Numbered from the stretch's first letter, positions 1 to 5,397 are shown. The stretch is DNA of 5,824 nt from Lentisphaerota bacterium (GCA_012514865.1 JAAYZO010000491.1:1-5824); one strand, 5' to 3'. Notes: generated by a model not told the origin, from the sequence alone. Translations and numbers: made by a program.

Positions 1-36
1 CCGGTCGACGCCTCGGGGCGACGCGTCACTCTGACC

Positions 37-42
37 TATACT
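37..42 (+). promoter_or_regulatory. Possible -10 box of the FmdE-family gene promoter
   Basis: The hexamer TATACT lies 33 bases before the ATG at 76 and matches five of six positions of the sigma-70 type -10 consensus. It would start transcription around position 49-50, giving a leader of about 25 bases. No good -35 hexamer is visible 16-18 bases upstream, where the sequence is CG-rich, so the assignment rests on the -10 box and its position alone. Confidence 0.4.
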
Positions 43-75
43 TGTGCTCCGGATCGCTCGAGGAACGGAGTGCAC

Positions 76-621
76 ATGCGGCCTCTCGAAGAAGACCTCA
101 AGGATGCTCAGCGGTTTCACGGACACCTTTGCCACGGCATGGTGATGGGCGTGCGTATGGCACGCTACGGTTGCCGGGAGCTGGGCTTGGACGATCCCCG
201 CGCCTATCGCGACCTGGTGGTCTACGTGGAACTCGATCGCTGCGCCAGCGACGCCGTGGCCGTGGTGACGGGCGTGACGTTGGGACGGAGGCGTCTGAAG
301 TGGGTGGACTACGGCAAGCTTGCGGCCACCTTCGTCGATCTGGCGAGCAGCCGGGCCGTGCGCCTGGCTCCCCAGCCCGAGGTGCCACACGCCGGTCGCG
401 AGGATGATCCCCTGACCTTCTGGAACGACTGGGACGACGAGCGTCTCTTCAGCTGTACGCCGGTGCACGTCGATGTGGCGCCGGAAGATCGCCCGGGTCC
501 GCCGGTGCGCAGCATCGTGTGCGAGGAATGTGGCGAGAGGGTCCAGGACGGCCGTGAGATCGACTGCGACGGCCGGCAGCTGTGCCGCGCCTGCGCAGGG
601 GAGGCGTATTACACCTTCTGA
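76..621 (+). CDS. FmdE-family protein with C-terminal zinc ribbon
   Basis: A 181-residue soluble protein of the FmdE family, named after formylmethanofuran dehydrogenase subunit E. The N-terminal domain has the family signature FHGHLCHG (residues 14-21, with H15, H17 and C19 as likely metal ligands). It also has the DRCASDAV block (54-61, C56) and VTGVTLGRRRLK followed by WVDYGKLAATF (64-86). The C-terminus has a four-cysteine zinc finger, C149/C152 and C170/C173 with 17 residues between the pairs, ending in a conserved-looking GEAYY. There is no signal peptide or membrane segment, so it is cytoplasmic. I chose ATG 76 because GGAG (67-70) precedes it by 5 bases. A GTG at 70 with GAGG (60-63) is an equally possible start and adds two residues. 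In methanogens the protein accompanies formylmethanofuran dehydrogenase. Bacterial homologues stand alone and their role is unsettled. No molybdopterin or formate genes are in view, so I do not assign a reaction. Confidence 0.9.
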   Translation: MRPLEEDLKDAQRFHGHLCHGMVMGVRMARYGCRELGLDDPRAYRDLVVYVELDRCASDAVAVVTGVTLGRRRLKWVDYGKLAATFVDLASSRAVRLAPQPEVPHAGREDDPLTFWNDWDDERLFSCTPVHVDVAPEDRPGPPVRSIVCEECGERVQDGREIDCDGRQLCRACAGEAYYTF

Positions 622-645
622 TCACGCGCGACCGACAGGGCGTGC

Positions 646-674
646 GGCGACTCCTGCGATTACGCAGATGTGAC
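646..674 (+). repeat. Degenerate copy of the intergenic hairpin repeat (copy A)
   Basis: The stretch 652-671 matches 18 of 20 bases of the core of copy B, 47 bases downstream. The inner hairpin CTGCG-ATTA-CGCAG (654-667) is intact. The loop is ATTA instead of GGTA, and the flanking GGCGAC stem has lost its partner: opposite G649 lies G672 instead of C. No outer stem is visible on its left, and its right end runs directly into the outer arm of copy B. It looks like a truncated or decayed tandem copy, 24 bases after the FmdE-family stop codon. Confidence 0.7.
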
Positions 675-740
675 GGGGCGGCTGAGGCGGCTGGCGCCTC
701 CTGCGGGTACGCAGATGTCGCCATCCTCCTCAGCCGCCCC
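675..740 (+). repeat. Nested hairpin repeat, complete copy B
   Basis: A perfect 13-bp inverted repeat (GGGGCGGCTGAGG at 675-687, its complement at 728-740) encloses a core at 693-722. The core is a 6-bp stem with one mismatch (693-698 with 717-722), a 2x2 internal loop, a 5-bp CTGCG/CGCAG stem and a GGTA tetraloop (706-709). Five unpaired bases lie on each side between the core and the outer stem. The element begins 54 bases after the stop codon of the FmdE-family gene. No run of T follows it (TTGCCGG comes next), so it is not a textbook intrinsic terminator, although it could still stop or stabilise the transcript. I do not recognise it as a named RNA family. A palindromic DNA repeat is the alternative reading. 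Confidence 0.85.
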
Positions 741-1035
741 TTGCCGGTTTGGGGCTCTGCCTCACCGCCTGGTGCGTCTGGTGTAGTCGTAGGGGCGGCG
801 GCCGGCGACGGCGTGCCGGTTTCGTCACTCGATCCTGGTCGCCGACCGAGGCTCGGAAGGAAGACGCCCTCTGCGTTGGTCACGCTCACCACGACCGCGA
901 CCGCGCGTCGACCCTGCGATCGTCGCGGCGGACACGTCTTGCCAACGCGGACACGCCGGCCACGGAGGTTCGCCAACCATGGCGGCTGCATATCACCACC
1001 GCGGAACCGCAAGACAAGAACCTAAGCGCAGTGAC
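741..1035. other. Gene-free spacer between two opposed hairpin repeats
   Basis: These 295 bases contain no ORF with recognisable protein similarity, no ribosome binding site leading into a convincing frame, and no tRNA-like or rRNA-like segment. The open frames crossing it on both strands translate to Arg/Pro/Ser-rich sequence typical of GC-rich noncoding DNA. Two small details are visible: a 4-bp hairpin GGTT-CGCC-AACC at 967-978, and the nonamer GCGGACACG repeated at 928 and 947. It is bounded by copies B and C of the hairpin repeat in opposite orientations. Confidence 0.6.
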
Positions 1036-1112
1036 GCCAAGGGCCAGGCGAGGTAGGAAGGCGACATCTGCGTACCCGCAGGAGTCGCCGCCCGCCTCGC
1101 CTGGCCCTTGGC
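1036..1112 (-). repeat. Nested hairpin repeat, complete copy C (inverted)
   Basis: Read on the minus strand, this is the same element as copy B. A perfect 18-bp outer stem (1036-1053 with 1095-1112) encloses a core at 1060-1089. The core has a perfect GGCGAC/GTCGCC stem, a 2x2 internal loop, CTGCG/CGCAG and a GGTA loop. From 1067 outward to 1084 the inner part matches copy B base for base, and the spacers are similar (CGGGC against CGGCT, TTCCTA against ATCCT). The outer arms differ from copy B at four of the 13 aligned positions, with every change compensated on the other arm. The element lies 19 bases after the stop codon of the VanW gene, in the sense orientation of that gene. No T-run follows on the minus strand. 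Confidence 0.88.
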
Positions 1113-1131
1113 CACCCGGTAGTCTATGCGC

Positions 1132-3009
1132 CTACCAGTTGGTCACGTTGGTCGTCGACGGTGTGGTGGTCGTCGTCGTGCTGGAGCCGCCGCCGTTGCC
1201 GTTGCCGCCGGTGGTGGTCGTTGTGCTCGGCTTGGTGGTCGTGGTGGTGGAGGCGGTGCCCACTTCGACCTGCTGCGGCACCATGGGCCACGTGCTGATG
1301 AAGGTGTCCTTGTGCACCACGGTCCCATCGGGCAGTTTCACCGTCCGTACCACTTTGCACTGCTTCCCCTGCTGGCCATTGGTCTTGACCACCTTCTGCC
1401 CGGCCGGCAGGCTGGGATTGGGGATGGTGACCGTGGTCCGCGACACGAAGTTGTAGAAGTCGCTGGTGGTGTAGCTCACCTTGCGGCCCTCACTGGTGCC
1501 GTAGATGTTGAAGGTAGTGGTGACGCCGTCGGAGCTGCCACGGATCCAGATGTAGTGGCCTGTGTCATTCTTGAAGCGCAGGTTGGGACCGCCCGCGCTG
1601 ACCGTGGCGTCACGGCCCTTGGGATAGTGATCGATGTAGATGGAATGGTTCTTGCGCTCGACGACCTCAAGGCCTGCGAAGAAGACGGCGTTGAACAGAG
1701 CCGTCGACACCTCGCAGATGCCGCCGCCGTAGACGTCCTCCAGCTTGCCCGGCCCGACGATGCCAGGGGCGGTCTTATAGCCGCGAGCGGCGGTACGGGG
1801 GCCGATCTGCTTGTCGAAGTTGTAGACCTCGCCCGGAGCGAGGAACACGTTGCTGGCGTACTCGGTGGTGATGCGCACGTTGTGCTGGCGGTTCGCAGTG
1901 CCCCCGTAGGAGTCGCTGTAGGTGGCCAGCAGGTCCTTGACGCCCATGGCCTCGGCTTCTTCGGTGGTGCGGTCGGGGTCGGTGGTCTTCACTGCGACCT
2001 CGACCGTGCGGCCGGTGGCCTTGAGAGAGGTCTCAGAGACCACGACGGCTGTGGCCGCGGGATCGATGGCCTTGCCGGGTACTCCCGGGACCACCCAGGC
2101 CTTCTTGCCGTCGCTCTTGAAGGTGGCGTTGACGGGTTTGGTGGCGACCTCGTCGGCTATGGAGGTGAAGAAGGCCTCCATCTTGGCGGCGTCGAGTTGG
2201 GGTACCAGCGTGGATACGCCGTTCACGTCCTTGGACGTGAAGCCCATGTACGAGGCGATCTGCTGCGTGCTGAGGGTCCACTTCTTGTCGCCGCTGGTGA
2301 GGACGATGGGGGCGCTGATCATGGTCTCGGCCTGCGCCAGCGCCTCGGCGGTGTCGTCGGCCTTGACGGCCGCCTCCACCACTTTCACGGGGATGGCGAG
2401 TTCGGTGGAGTGTAGCGTGGTGGCCACGCCGCGCACCTGCTCCCGCAGTGTGTCGATATCCACCGCTCTACCGGGCTGGTCCTGGACGGCCTTGATCTGA
2501 CCGTTCTCCATACTGAGAGCGGCGTTCACCGGGGCGACGTCGATCTCGGTGGCTATCTTGGCGAGGGTGGCGTTGGTCTTCGCGTCATCCATCTTCCCGG
2601 TCAGGGGCACGTCGACGTCGGTGAAGTACAACTTCAGGCGTTTGCCCAGGTCGGAGAAGATGTTGCCCGCCCGCGACACGTCCATGGCCGCCGCCACGGC
2701 GCCTTCGACGTCCATGGCGACGCCCAGATCATCGGCGAACACCTCCCAGCTCTTGCCCTCGTAGGTGAGGGTGATGCTGTCCTTCTGCATGTCGTCCACC
2801 ACGCCGTTCAGGCGGGCGGCGGCTTCGTCGGGAGTCAGCCTGCTGACCTGCTGACCGGCCACCGTGACCCCGGCGTGTATCTTGTTGTAGTAGAGGACTG
2901 AGTCGACTAGGATGGCCAGCACCACGATGGCTACTATGGCGCCAAGCCCGATGAGGATGTAGAAAGGTGTGTGCTTCCTGCTGTTCCTGGCGACGCGTGT
3001 TTCTATCAA
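1132..3009 (-). CDS. Membrane-anchored VanW/G5 cell-envelope protein
   Basis: A 625-residue protein. A short basic N-terminus (Arg/Lys-rich, 1-14) precedes a single membrane segment at about 16-40, with no cleavage site seen. This predicts an N-in anchor and an extracytoplasmic body. Two peptidoglycan-binding-like repeats (PG_binding_4 type) follow at about 43-165 and 200-325. The VanW domain is at about 365-495, including VYGGGICEVSTALFNAV at 428-442 and a conserved Asn-His region near 454. A G5-like domain covers about 505-585, and a Thr/Gly/Asn-rich tail covers 586-625. This order is usual for the large VanW-family proteins of Gram-positive bacteria. VanW occurs in some vancomycin-resistance clusters but has no proven enzymatic role, and no van genes are here, so resistance should not be inferred. 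The start is TTG at 3009, because AGGAGAGGG lies 6 bases upstream and there is no nearby ATG or GTG alternative. The frame stays open for 418 further codons upstream, but that extension is antisense to birA and is not coding. Confidence 0.92.
   Translation of the reverse strand: MIETRVARNSRKHTPFYILIGLGAIVAIVVLAILVDSVLYYNKIHAGVTVAGQQVSRLTPDEAAARLNGVVDDMQKDSITLTYEGKSWEVFADDLGVAMDVEGAVAAAMDVSRAGNIFSDLGKRLKLYFTDVDVPLTGKMDDAKTNATLAKIATEIDVAPVNAALSMENGQIKAVQDQPGRAVDIDTLREQVRGVATTLHSTELAIPVKVVEAAVKADDTAEALAQAETMISAPIVLTSGDKKWTLSTQQIASYMGFTSKDVNGVSTLVPQLDAAKMEAFFTSIADEVATKPVNATFKSDGKKAWVVPGVPGKAIDPAATAVVVSETSLKATGRTVEVAVKTTDPDRTTEEAEAMGVKDLLATYSDSYGGTANRQHNVRITTEYASNVFLAPGEVYNFDKQIGPRTAARGYKTAPGIVGPGKLEDVYGGGICEVSTALFNAVFFAGLEVVERKNHSIYIDHYPKGRDATVSAGGPNLRFKNDTGHYIWIRGSSDGVTTTFNIYGTSEGRKVSYTTSDFYNFVSRTTVTIPNPSLPAGQKVVKTNGQQGKQCKVVRTVKLPDGTVVHKDTFISTWPMVPQQVEVGTASTTTTTKPSTTTTTGGNGNGGGSSTTTTTTPSTTNVTNW
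1135..1254 (-). repeat. Low-complexity Thr-rich coding repeat (VanW protein tail)
   Basis: These bases encode the last 40 residues of the VanW protein. Runs of six or seven threonines are separated by KPS and by a GGNGNGGG linker. On the plus strand this appears as imperfect GGTGGTCGT-type trinucleotide repeats. Such tails are commonly flexible and extracytoplasmic, and are possible glycosylation or wall-spanning regions. Slippage at the repeats could vary tail length between strains. No LPXTG sorting signal is present, and the protein ends in NVTNW. Confidence 0.75.
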
Positions 3010-3015
3010 GAGGGA

Positions 3016-3024
3016 CCCTCTCCT
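3016..3024 (-). promoter_or_regulatory. Strong ribosome binding site for the VanW gene
   Basis: On the minus strand AGGAGAGGG sits 6 bases before the TTG at 3009. It is the best Shine-Dalgarno match in the window and decides the unusual TTG start against the much longer open frame. Confidence 0.8.
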
Positions 3025-3041
3025 GGATTTGAAATCGCTAC

Positions 3042-3070
3042 AAAATAGCAGATGCGGCGATGCCCAAAAA
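3042..3070 (-). promoter_or_regulatory. Possible VanW gene promoter in the divergent region
   Basis: On the minus strand TATTTT (3042-3047) could be a -10 box, with TTTTTG (3065-3070) 17 bases upstream as a weak -35. Transcription would begin near 3035, about 25 bases before the TTG start codon. The stretch 3030-3095 is clearly AT-richer than its surroundings, as expected of a promoter region shared with the divergent birA. A TACTTT hexamer at 3087-3092 could be the -10 box for birA, but it lacks a -35 match. Confidence 0.3.
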
Positions 3071-3135
3071 GGGTTCCCGCATGGTGTACTTTTCTCGCTG
3101 AGCAGCCGGATTCCTGGCGCGCACGGCCAGATTTC

Positions 3136-4335
3136 GTGAACGGACTGCTCTACATCGACGCTGCGGCCGTGGAGGCCGGCCTCCGTGAGGCGGTGGAACG
3201 GGGTCTCATCGAGCCGGGGTTGGCGCAACGAGTGCGTCTGGTGACGCGGCTGGTGACCGCTCCGGTCGCGGGAGGGGCGGCTGCGCCGGACGGTCCGTAC
3301 GACGCAGTCTCCGGGGAGGCACTGGGACAGTCGCTGGGGCTGTCGCGGGCCGCAGTGCACAAGCATGTCGCTCAGCTTCGCGGGCTGGGATTCCAGCTGG
3401 AATCGGCGGCCGGGGTGGGTCACCGGTTGCTGGAGCCGTTCTCCGACTTGGTGGCGGCCGAGGCGCTTCTGCCCCATCTGCTCTCGGCCGAGGGGCGCGG
3501 ATCGGCCCACGAGGGATGGCGGGCCGGCCTGCCCTGTCACTATCGTGCAAGCTGCGATTCCACCAACCGGGTGCTGCGTGGGCTCATCCAGGGTGACGTG
3601 CCACCCGCCGGCACCACGGTGGTGACCGATCACCAGTCGCAGGGCCGGGGCAGATTGGACCGGGTGTGGCGTGACCAGGGCGGCACGGACCTCATGTTCT
3701 CCGTGCTGCTGCGGCCCGCGCTGGCGCCGGGCCAGGCGCATCTGCTGTCGTTGGCGGCTGCGCTGGCCGTGGCGGAGACTCTGGAATCGCTGCCCGACCT
3801 GGGGCTTCCCGCGCTGGAGACGCCGGTGGACGTTAAGTGGCCCAACGACGTGCTGGTGGGAGGCCGCAAGGTGTGCGGCATCCTGCTGGAGGGGGCCATG
3901 GATGGCGACCGCCTGCACTGGGCCATCGCCGGCATCGGGTTGAACGTGAACGGCGATACGGCCGAGTTGGCTGCGACCATCGAGCGAGAAGACCCGGAAG
4001 GCTTGGGCGGGCGGCCGCGACCGGTGGCATTGCGCGAGCTGCTGGGTGGACCGGTGCCGCGCGCCCCGCTGCTGGCGGCGTTTCTGGGAAGGTTGACGGC
4101 ACGCTGGAAGGATCTCGAGCGTCCGGGCGGGTTGACTTCGGTGCTGGAGGGCCTGCGCCGGCGCGACCCGTTGCTGGGAAGACCGGTGGAGGTGTTCGGC
4201 GCGGCCTCGCGCAGCGAGGCCGCGCAGGTGGGCGAGGGCGCCGGCATCGGGCCGGAGGGTCAACTGCTCGTGCGCACGCCCGGCGGCGACACGGTGCCCG
4301 TCTACGCCGGCGACGTCAGCCTGCGCCGGCCCTGA
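3136..4335 (+). CDS. birA: Bifunctional biotin protein ligase / biotin repressor BirA
   Basis: A 399-residue protein that activates biotin as biotinyl-5'-AMP and attaches it to carboxylase carrier domains. With its helix-turn-helix it should also repress biotin genes. The DNA-binding domain spans about 30-100, with recognition helix LGLSRAAVHKHVAQLR at 67-82. The ligase domain has CDSTN (140-144), the biotin/ATP loop GRGRLDRVW (170-178), KWPND (234-238, K234 catalytic), KVCGILLEG (245-253) and AIAGIGLNVN (263-272). The SH3-like C-terminal domain is at about 347-397. It is longer than E. coli BirA (321 residues) because of an N-terminal extension of about 30 residues and an Ala/Pro/Gly-rich insertion at 42-57 inside the DNA-binding domain. 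The GTG start is chosen because G/C at third codon positions is only about half between the in-frame ATG at 3052 and 3136, then becomes very high. Neither start has a clear ribosome binding site, so a start further downstream is possible. The gene diverges from the VanW gene and is followed by bioY. Confidence 0.93.
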   Translation: MNGLLYIDAAAVEAGLREAVERGLIEPGLAQRVRLVTRLVTAPVAGGAAAPDGPYDAVSGEALGQSLGLSRAAVHKHVAQLRGLGFQLESAAGVGHRLLEPFSDLVAAEALLPHLLSAEGRGSAHEGWRAGLPCHYRASCDSTNRVLRGLIQGDVPPAGTTVVTDHQSQGRGRLDRVWRDQGGTDLMFSVLLRPALAPGQAHLLSLAAALAVAETLESLPDLGLPALETPVDVKWPNDVLVGGRKVCGILLEGAMDGDRLHWAIAGIGLNVNGDTAELAATIEREDPEGLGGRPRPVALRELLGGPVPRAPLLAAFLGRLTARWKDLERPGGLTSVLEGLRRRDPLLGRPVEVFGAASRSEAAQVGEGAGIGPEGQLLVRTPGGDTVPVYAGDVSLRRP

Positions 4336-4466
4336 AAGCCGCTCGGGTCCTCCCCGCCGGCATCACCGCTGACGCCAGGGTCGACCTCCGCGCCGCCGTC
4401 ACTGCCGGCCGTCCGGCCGACCCCTCGGCGCCCGAGCTTCGTCGCGGGGTTCCAGATCGGCTTCCC

Positions 4467-4494
4467 GTAAACCCTGTCCACATTCGTGGTTGAC
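4467..4494 (+). promoter_or_regulatory. Probable BirA operator of bioY
   Basis: GTAAACC (4467-4473) and GGTTGAC (4488-4494) are facing half-sites 14 bases apart. The known BirA box is TTGTAAACC facing GGTTTACAA with a spacer of similar length, so each half here matches 7 of 9 positions. The right half overlaps the -35 hexamer TTGACA of the bioY promoter, where a bound BirA dimer would block RNA polymerase. A BirA with a DNA-binding domain is encoded just upstream and a biotin transporter just downstream, which supports the call. Binding itself is inferred. Confidence 0.8.
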
Positions 4495-4519
4495 AGCCCC
4501 GGCCTCGGGTTTGTAGACT
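4490..4519 (+). promoter_or_regulatory. bioY promoter, sigma-70 type
   Basis: A perfect -35 hexamer TTGACA (4490-4495) is followed after 18 bases by TAGACT (4514-4519), which keeps the key TA and final T of the -10 box. Transcription would begin near 4526, giving a leader of about 70 bases. That leader contains a 5-bp GGGCG/CGCCC hairpin (4544-4561) before the ribosome binding site. The promoter means bioY can be transcribed independently of birA. Confidence 0.7.
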
Positions 4520-4586
4520 GCCAGGGTTGGACTAGATGTTCACGGGCGTCGAGACGCGCCCATGTGGTTACGCACGAGGACACGCG

Positions 4587-4591
4587 GGAGG
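4587..4591 (+). promoter_or_regulatory. Ribosome binding site deciding the bioY start
   Basis: GGAGG lies 6 bases before ATG 4598. The alternative in-frame ATG at 4562 has no such site and sits directly on the right arm of a small hairpin, so 4598 is preferred. Confidence 0.75.
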
Positions 4592-4597
4592 ATCGAG

Positions 4598-5272
4598 ATG
4601 AGGGACGCAGCGGGACAGACCGGTGGCGTGAGTCGGCGCGACAGCCTCGCAGCCGTGGTGAGCGCGGGTGCATCGTCGGCGGCACAGCCACTGGTCCGGC
4701 GGGTGGCTCTGGCGGCCGGTGCTGTGGGTCTGCTGACCGCCAGCGCGTATCTGTCGGTGCCGTTCTTCCCGGTGCCTCTCACCATGCAGACGCTGGCCGT
4801 GTTGCTCATCGGCGGCCTGTTGGGGCCCACCTTGGGCGCGTCGTCGGTGGCCGCCTATCTGGCGCTCGGCGCAGCCGGAGCGCCCGTGTTCCATAACGGT
4901 CTGGGTGGCTTCGCGATCTTCGCCGGACCCACCGGCGGGTACCTGGTCGGCTTCCTGGCCGCGGCCTTCGTCATGGGCACGGCCGTCCGCATGGCGACGC
5001 GCGTGTCCCGCCGCGGCGGCAGCAGCCGCGCGGCGCTGACCGGCTGGGCGGCGCTGGCGATCGTGGCTCTGGGCGTGTTGGTGGCCAGTGCCGCCGTCTA
5101 CGCTGTGGGCGTGCCCTGGCTGGCCGTCTTCAGCGGCACCGATATGGCGACCGCGTTCAGCGTGGGCGCAGTGCCCTTCCTGCTGGGCGACCTGCTCAAG
5201 GGAGCCGTGGCCATCGCTGCGCTTCGTGTGGGTGGCGACGTCCTCGCCCGCAGGGGCCTGCTGCTTCCCTGA
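4598..5272 (+). CDS. bioY: Biotin transporter BioY (ECF S-component)
   Basis: A 224-residue integral membrane protein that binds biotin for uptake, alone or with the energy-coupling module EcfA/EcfA'/EcfT. Family signatures are clear: FFPVPLTMQTLAVLLIG (56-72), GASSVAAYLALGAAGAPVF (80-98), GPTGGYLVGF (110-119) and VPFLLGDLLKGAVA (192-205). About six hydrophobic segments are spread over 35-210. The first 30 residues form a polar, Ala/Ser-rich extension not usual in BioY proteins of about 190 residues. A later start is possible, but the ribosome binding site supports ATG 4598. No ECF ATPase or T-component gene is in the window, so any energising module must be encoded elsewhere, and no biotin synthesis genes (bioA, B, D, F) are present here. 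The gene has its own promoter with a BirA-type operator and probably responds to biotin. Confidence 0.95.
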   Translation: MRDAAGQTGGVSRRDSLAAVVSAGASSAAQPLVRRVALAAGAVGLLTASAYLSVPFFPVPLTMQTLAVLLIGGLLGPTLGASSVAAYLALGAAGAPVFHNGLGGFAIFAGPTGGYLVGFLAAAFVMGTAVRMATRVSRRGGSSRAALTGWAALAIVALGVLVASAAVYAVGVPWLAVFSGTDMATAFSVGAVPFLLGDLLKGAVAIAALRVGGDVLARRGLLLP

Positions 5273-5293
5273 TCTCGGGCACGACGTAGGACT

Positions 5294-5334
5294 TTCTCTC
5301 GGGTCGGGCGAGAACCGGCGGCCGCGAGCCGCCG
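5294..5334 (+). terminator. Possible hairpins downstream of bioY
   Basis: Two stem-loops follow the bioY stop codon. The first is TTCTC/GAGAA (5294-5298 with 5310-5314). The second is a perfect 7-bp CGGCGGC/GCCGCCG with a 5-base loop (5316-5322 with 5328-5334). No T-run follows, so this is at most a U-less terminator-like structure. In DNA this rich in G and C, a 7-bp stem may occur by chance. Confidence 0.3.
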
Positions 5335-5374
5335 CAAGGGGCTGCGCCGGGCCGTTCTAGGGGCCCCGGGCGGC

Positions 5375-5397
5375 GCGTCGGACAGGCTGTCCGGCGC
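5375..5397. repeat. Compact palindrome upstream of uppP
   Basis: CGGACAG and CTGTCCG (5379-5385, 5387-5393) form a perfect 7-bp inverted repeat around a single G. The symmetry continues outward for four more pairs, one of them G-T. A single base between the arms makes an RNA hairpin unfavourable and fits a protein-binding palindrome better. The arm CGGACAG recurs at 5465-5471, just before the uppP start. Whether anything binds here is unknown. Confidence 0.5.

Noticed and set aside
675..740. Canonical rho-independent terminator
   Set aside because: The stem is strong, but it is long and interrupted by internal loops, and it is not followed by a T-run on the plus strand. Copy C likewise lacks one on the minus strand.
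582..1025. Plus-strand and minus-strand ORFs across the convergent intergenic region
   Set aside because: They run through hairpin repeats, overlap the end of the FmdE-family gene or begin without a ribosome binding site, and show no recognisable protein features.
646..1112. CRISPR array
   Set aside because: Only three repeat copies exist, in mixed orientation and at irregular spacing (47 and about 370 bases), with no cas genes. The repeats are long nested palindromes instead.
1126..2415. 429-residue plus-strand ORF opposite the VanW gene
   Set aside because: It is a shadow of the VanW coding frame. The translation is Gly/Val/His/Asp-rich with no family signature, while the opposite strand encodes clear VanW and G5 domains.
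1132..3009. Vancomycin-resistance gene
   Set aside because: Only the VanW domain is shared. No vanH, vanA/B-type ligase, vanX or vanRS genes are present, and large VanW/G5 proteins are common in bacteria without resistance clusters.
3037..3049. Inverted repeat GCTA-CAAAA-TAGC in the divergent promoter region
   Set aside because: Four-base arms are too short to distinguish from chance, and they coincide with a putative -10 box whose AT-richness explains them.
3052..3135. Longer birA start at ATG 3052
   Set aside because: The stretch has only about half G/C at third codon positions, lacks a ribosome binding site, overlaps the putative VanW promoter and translates to a non-conserved Arg/Trp/Cys-rich peptide.
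3010..4263. N-terminal extension of the VanW ORF on the minus strand
   Set aside because: It is antisense to birA, whose protein motifs are unmistakable, and its translation has no recognisable domain. A strong ribosome binding site and TTG start at 3009 place the membrane anchor at the true N-terminus.
4404..4417. GCCGG-N4-CCGGC hairpin downstream of birA
   Set aside because: A 5-bp GC stem without a T-run is expected by chance in DNA of this composition.
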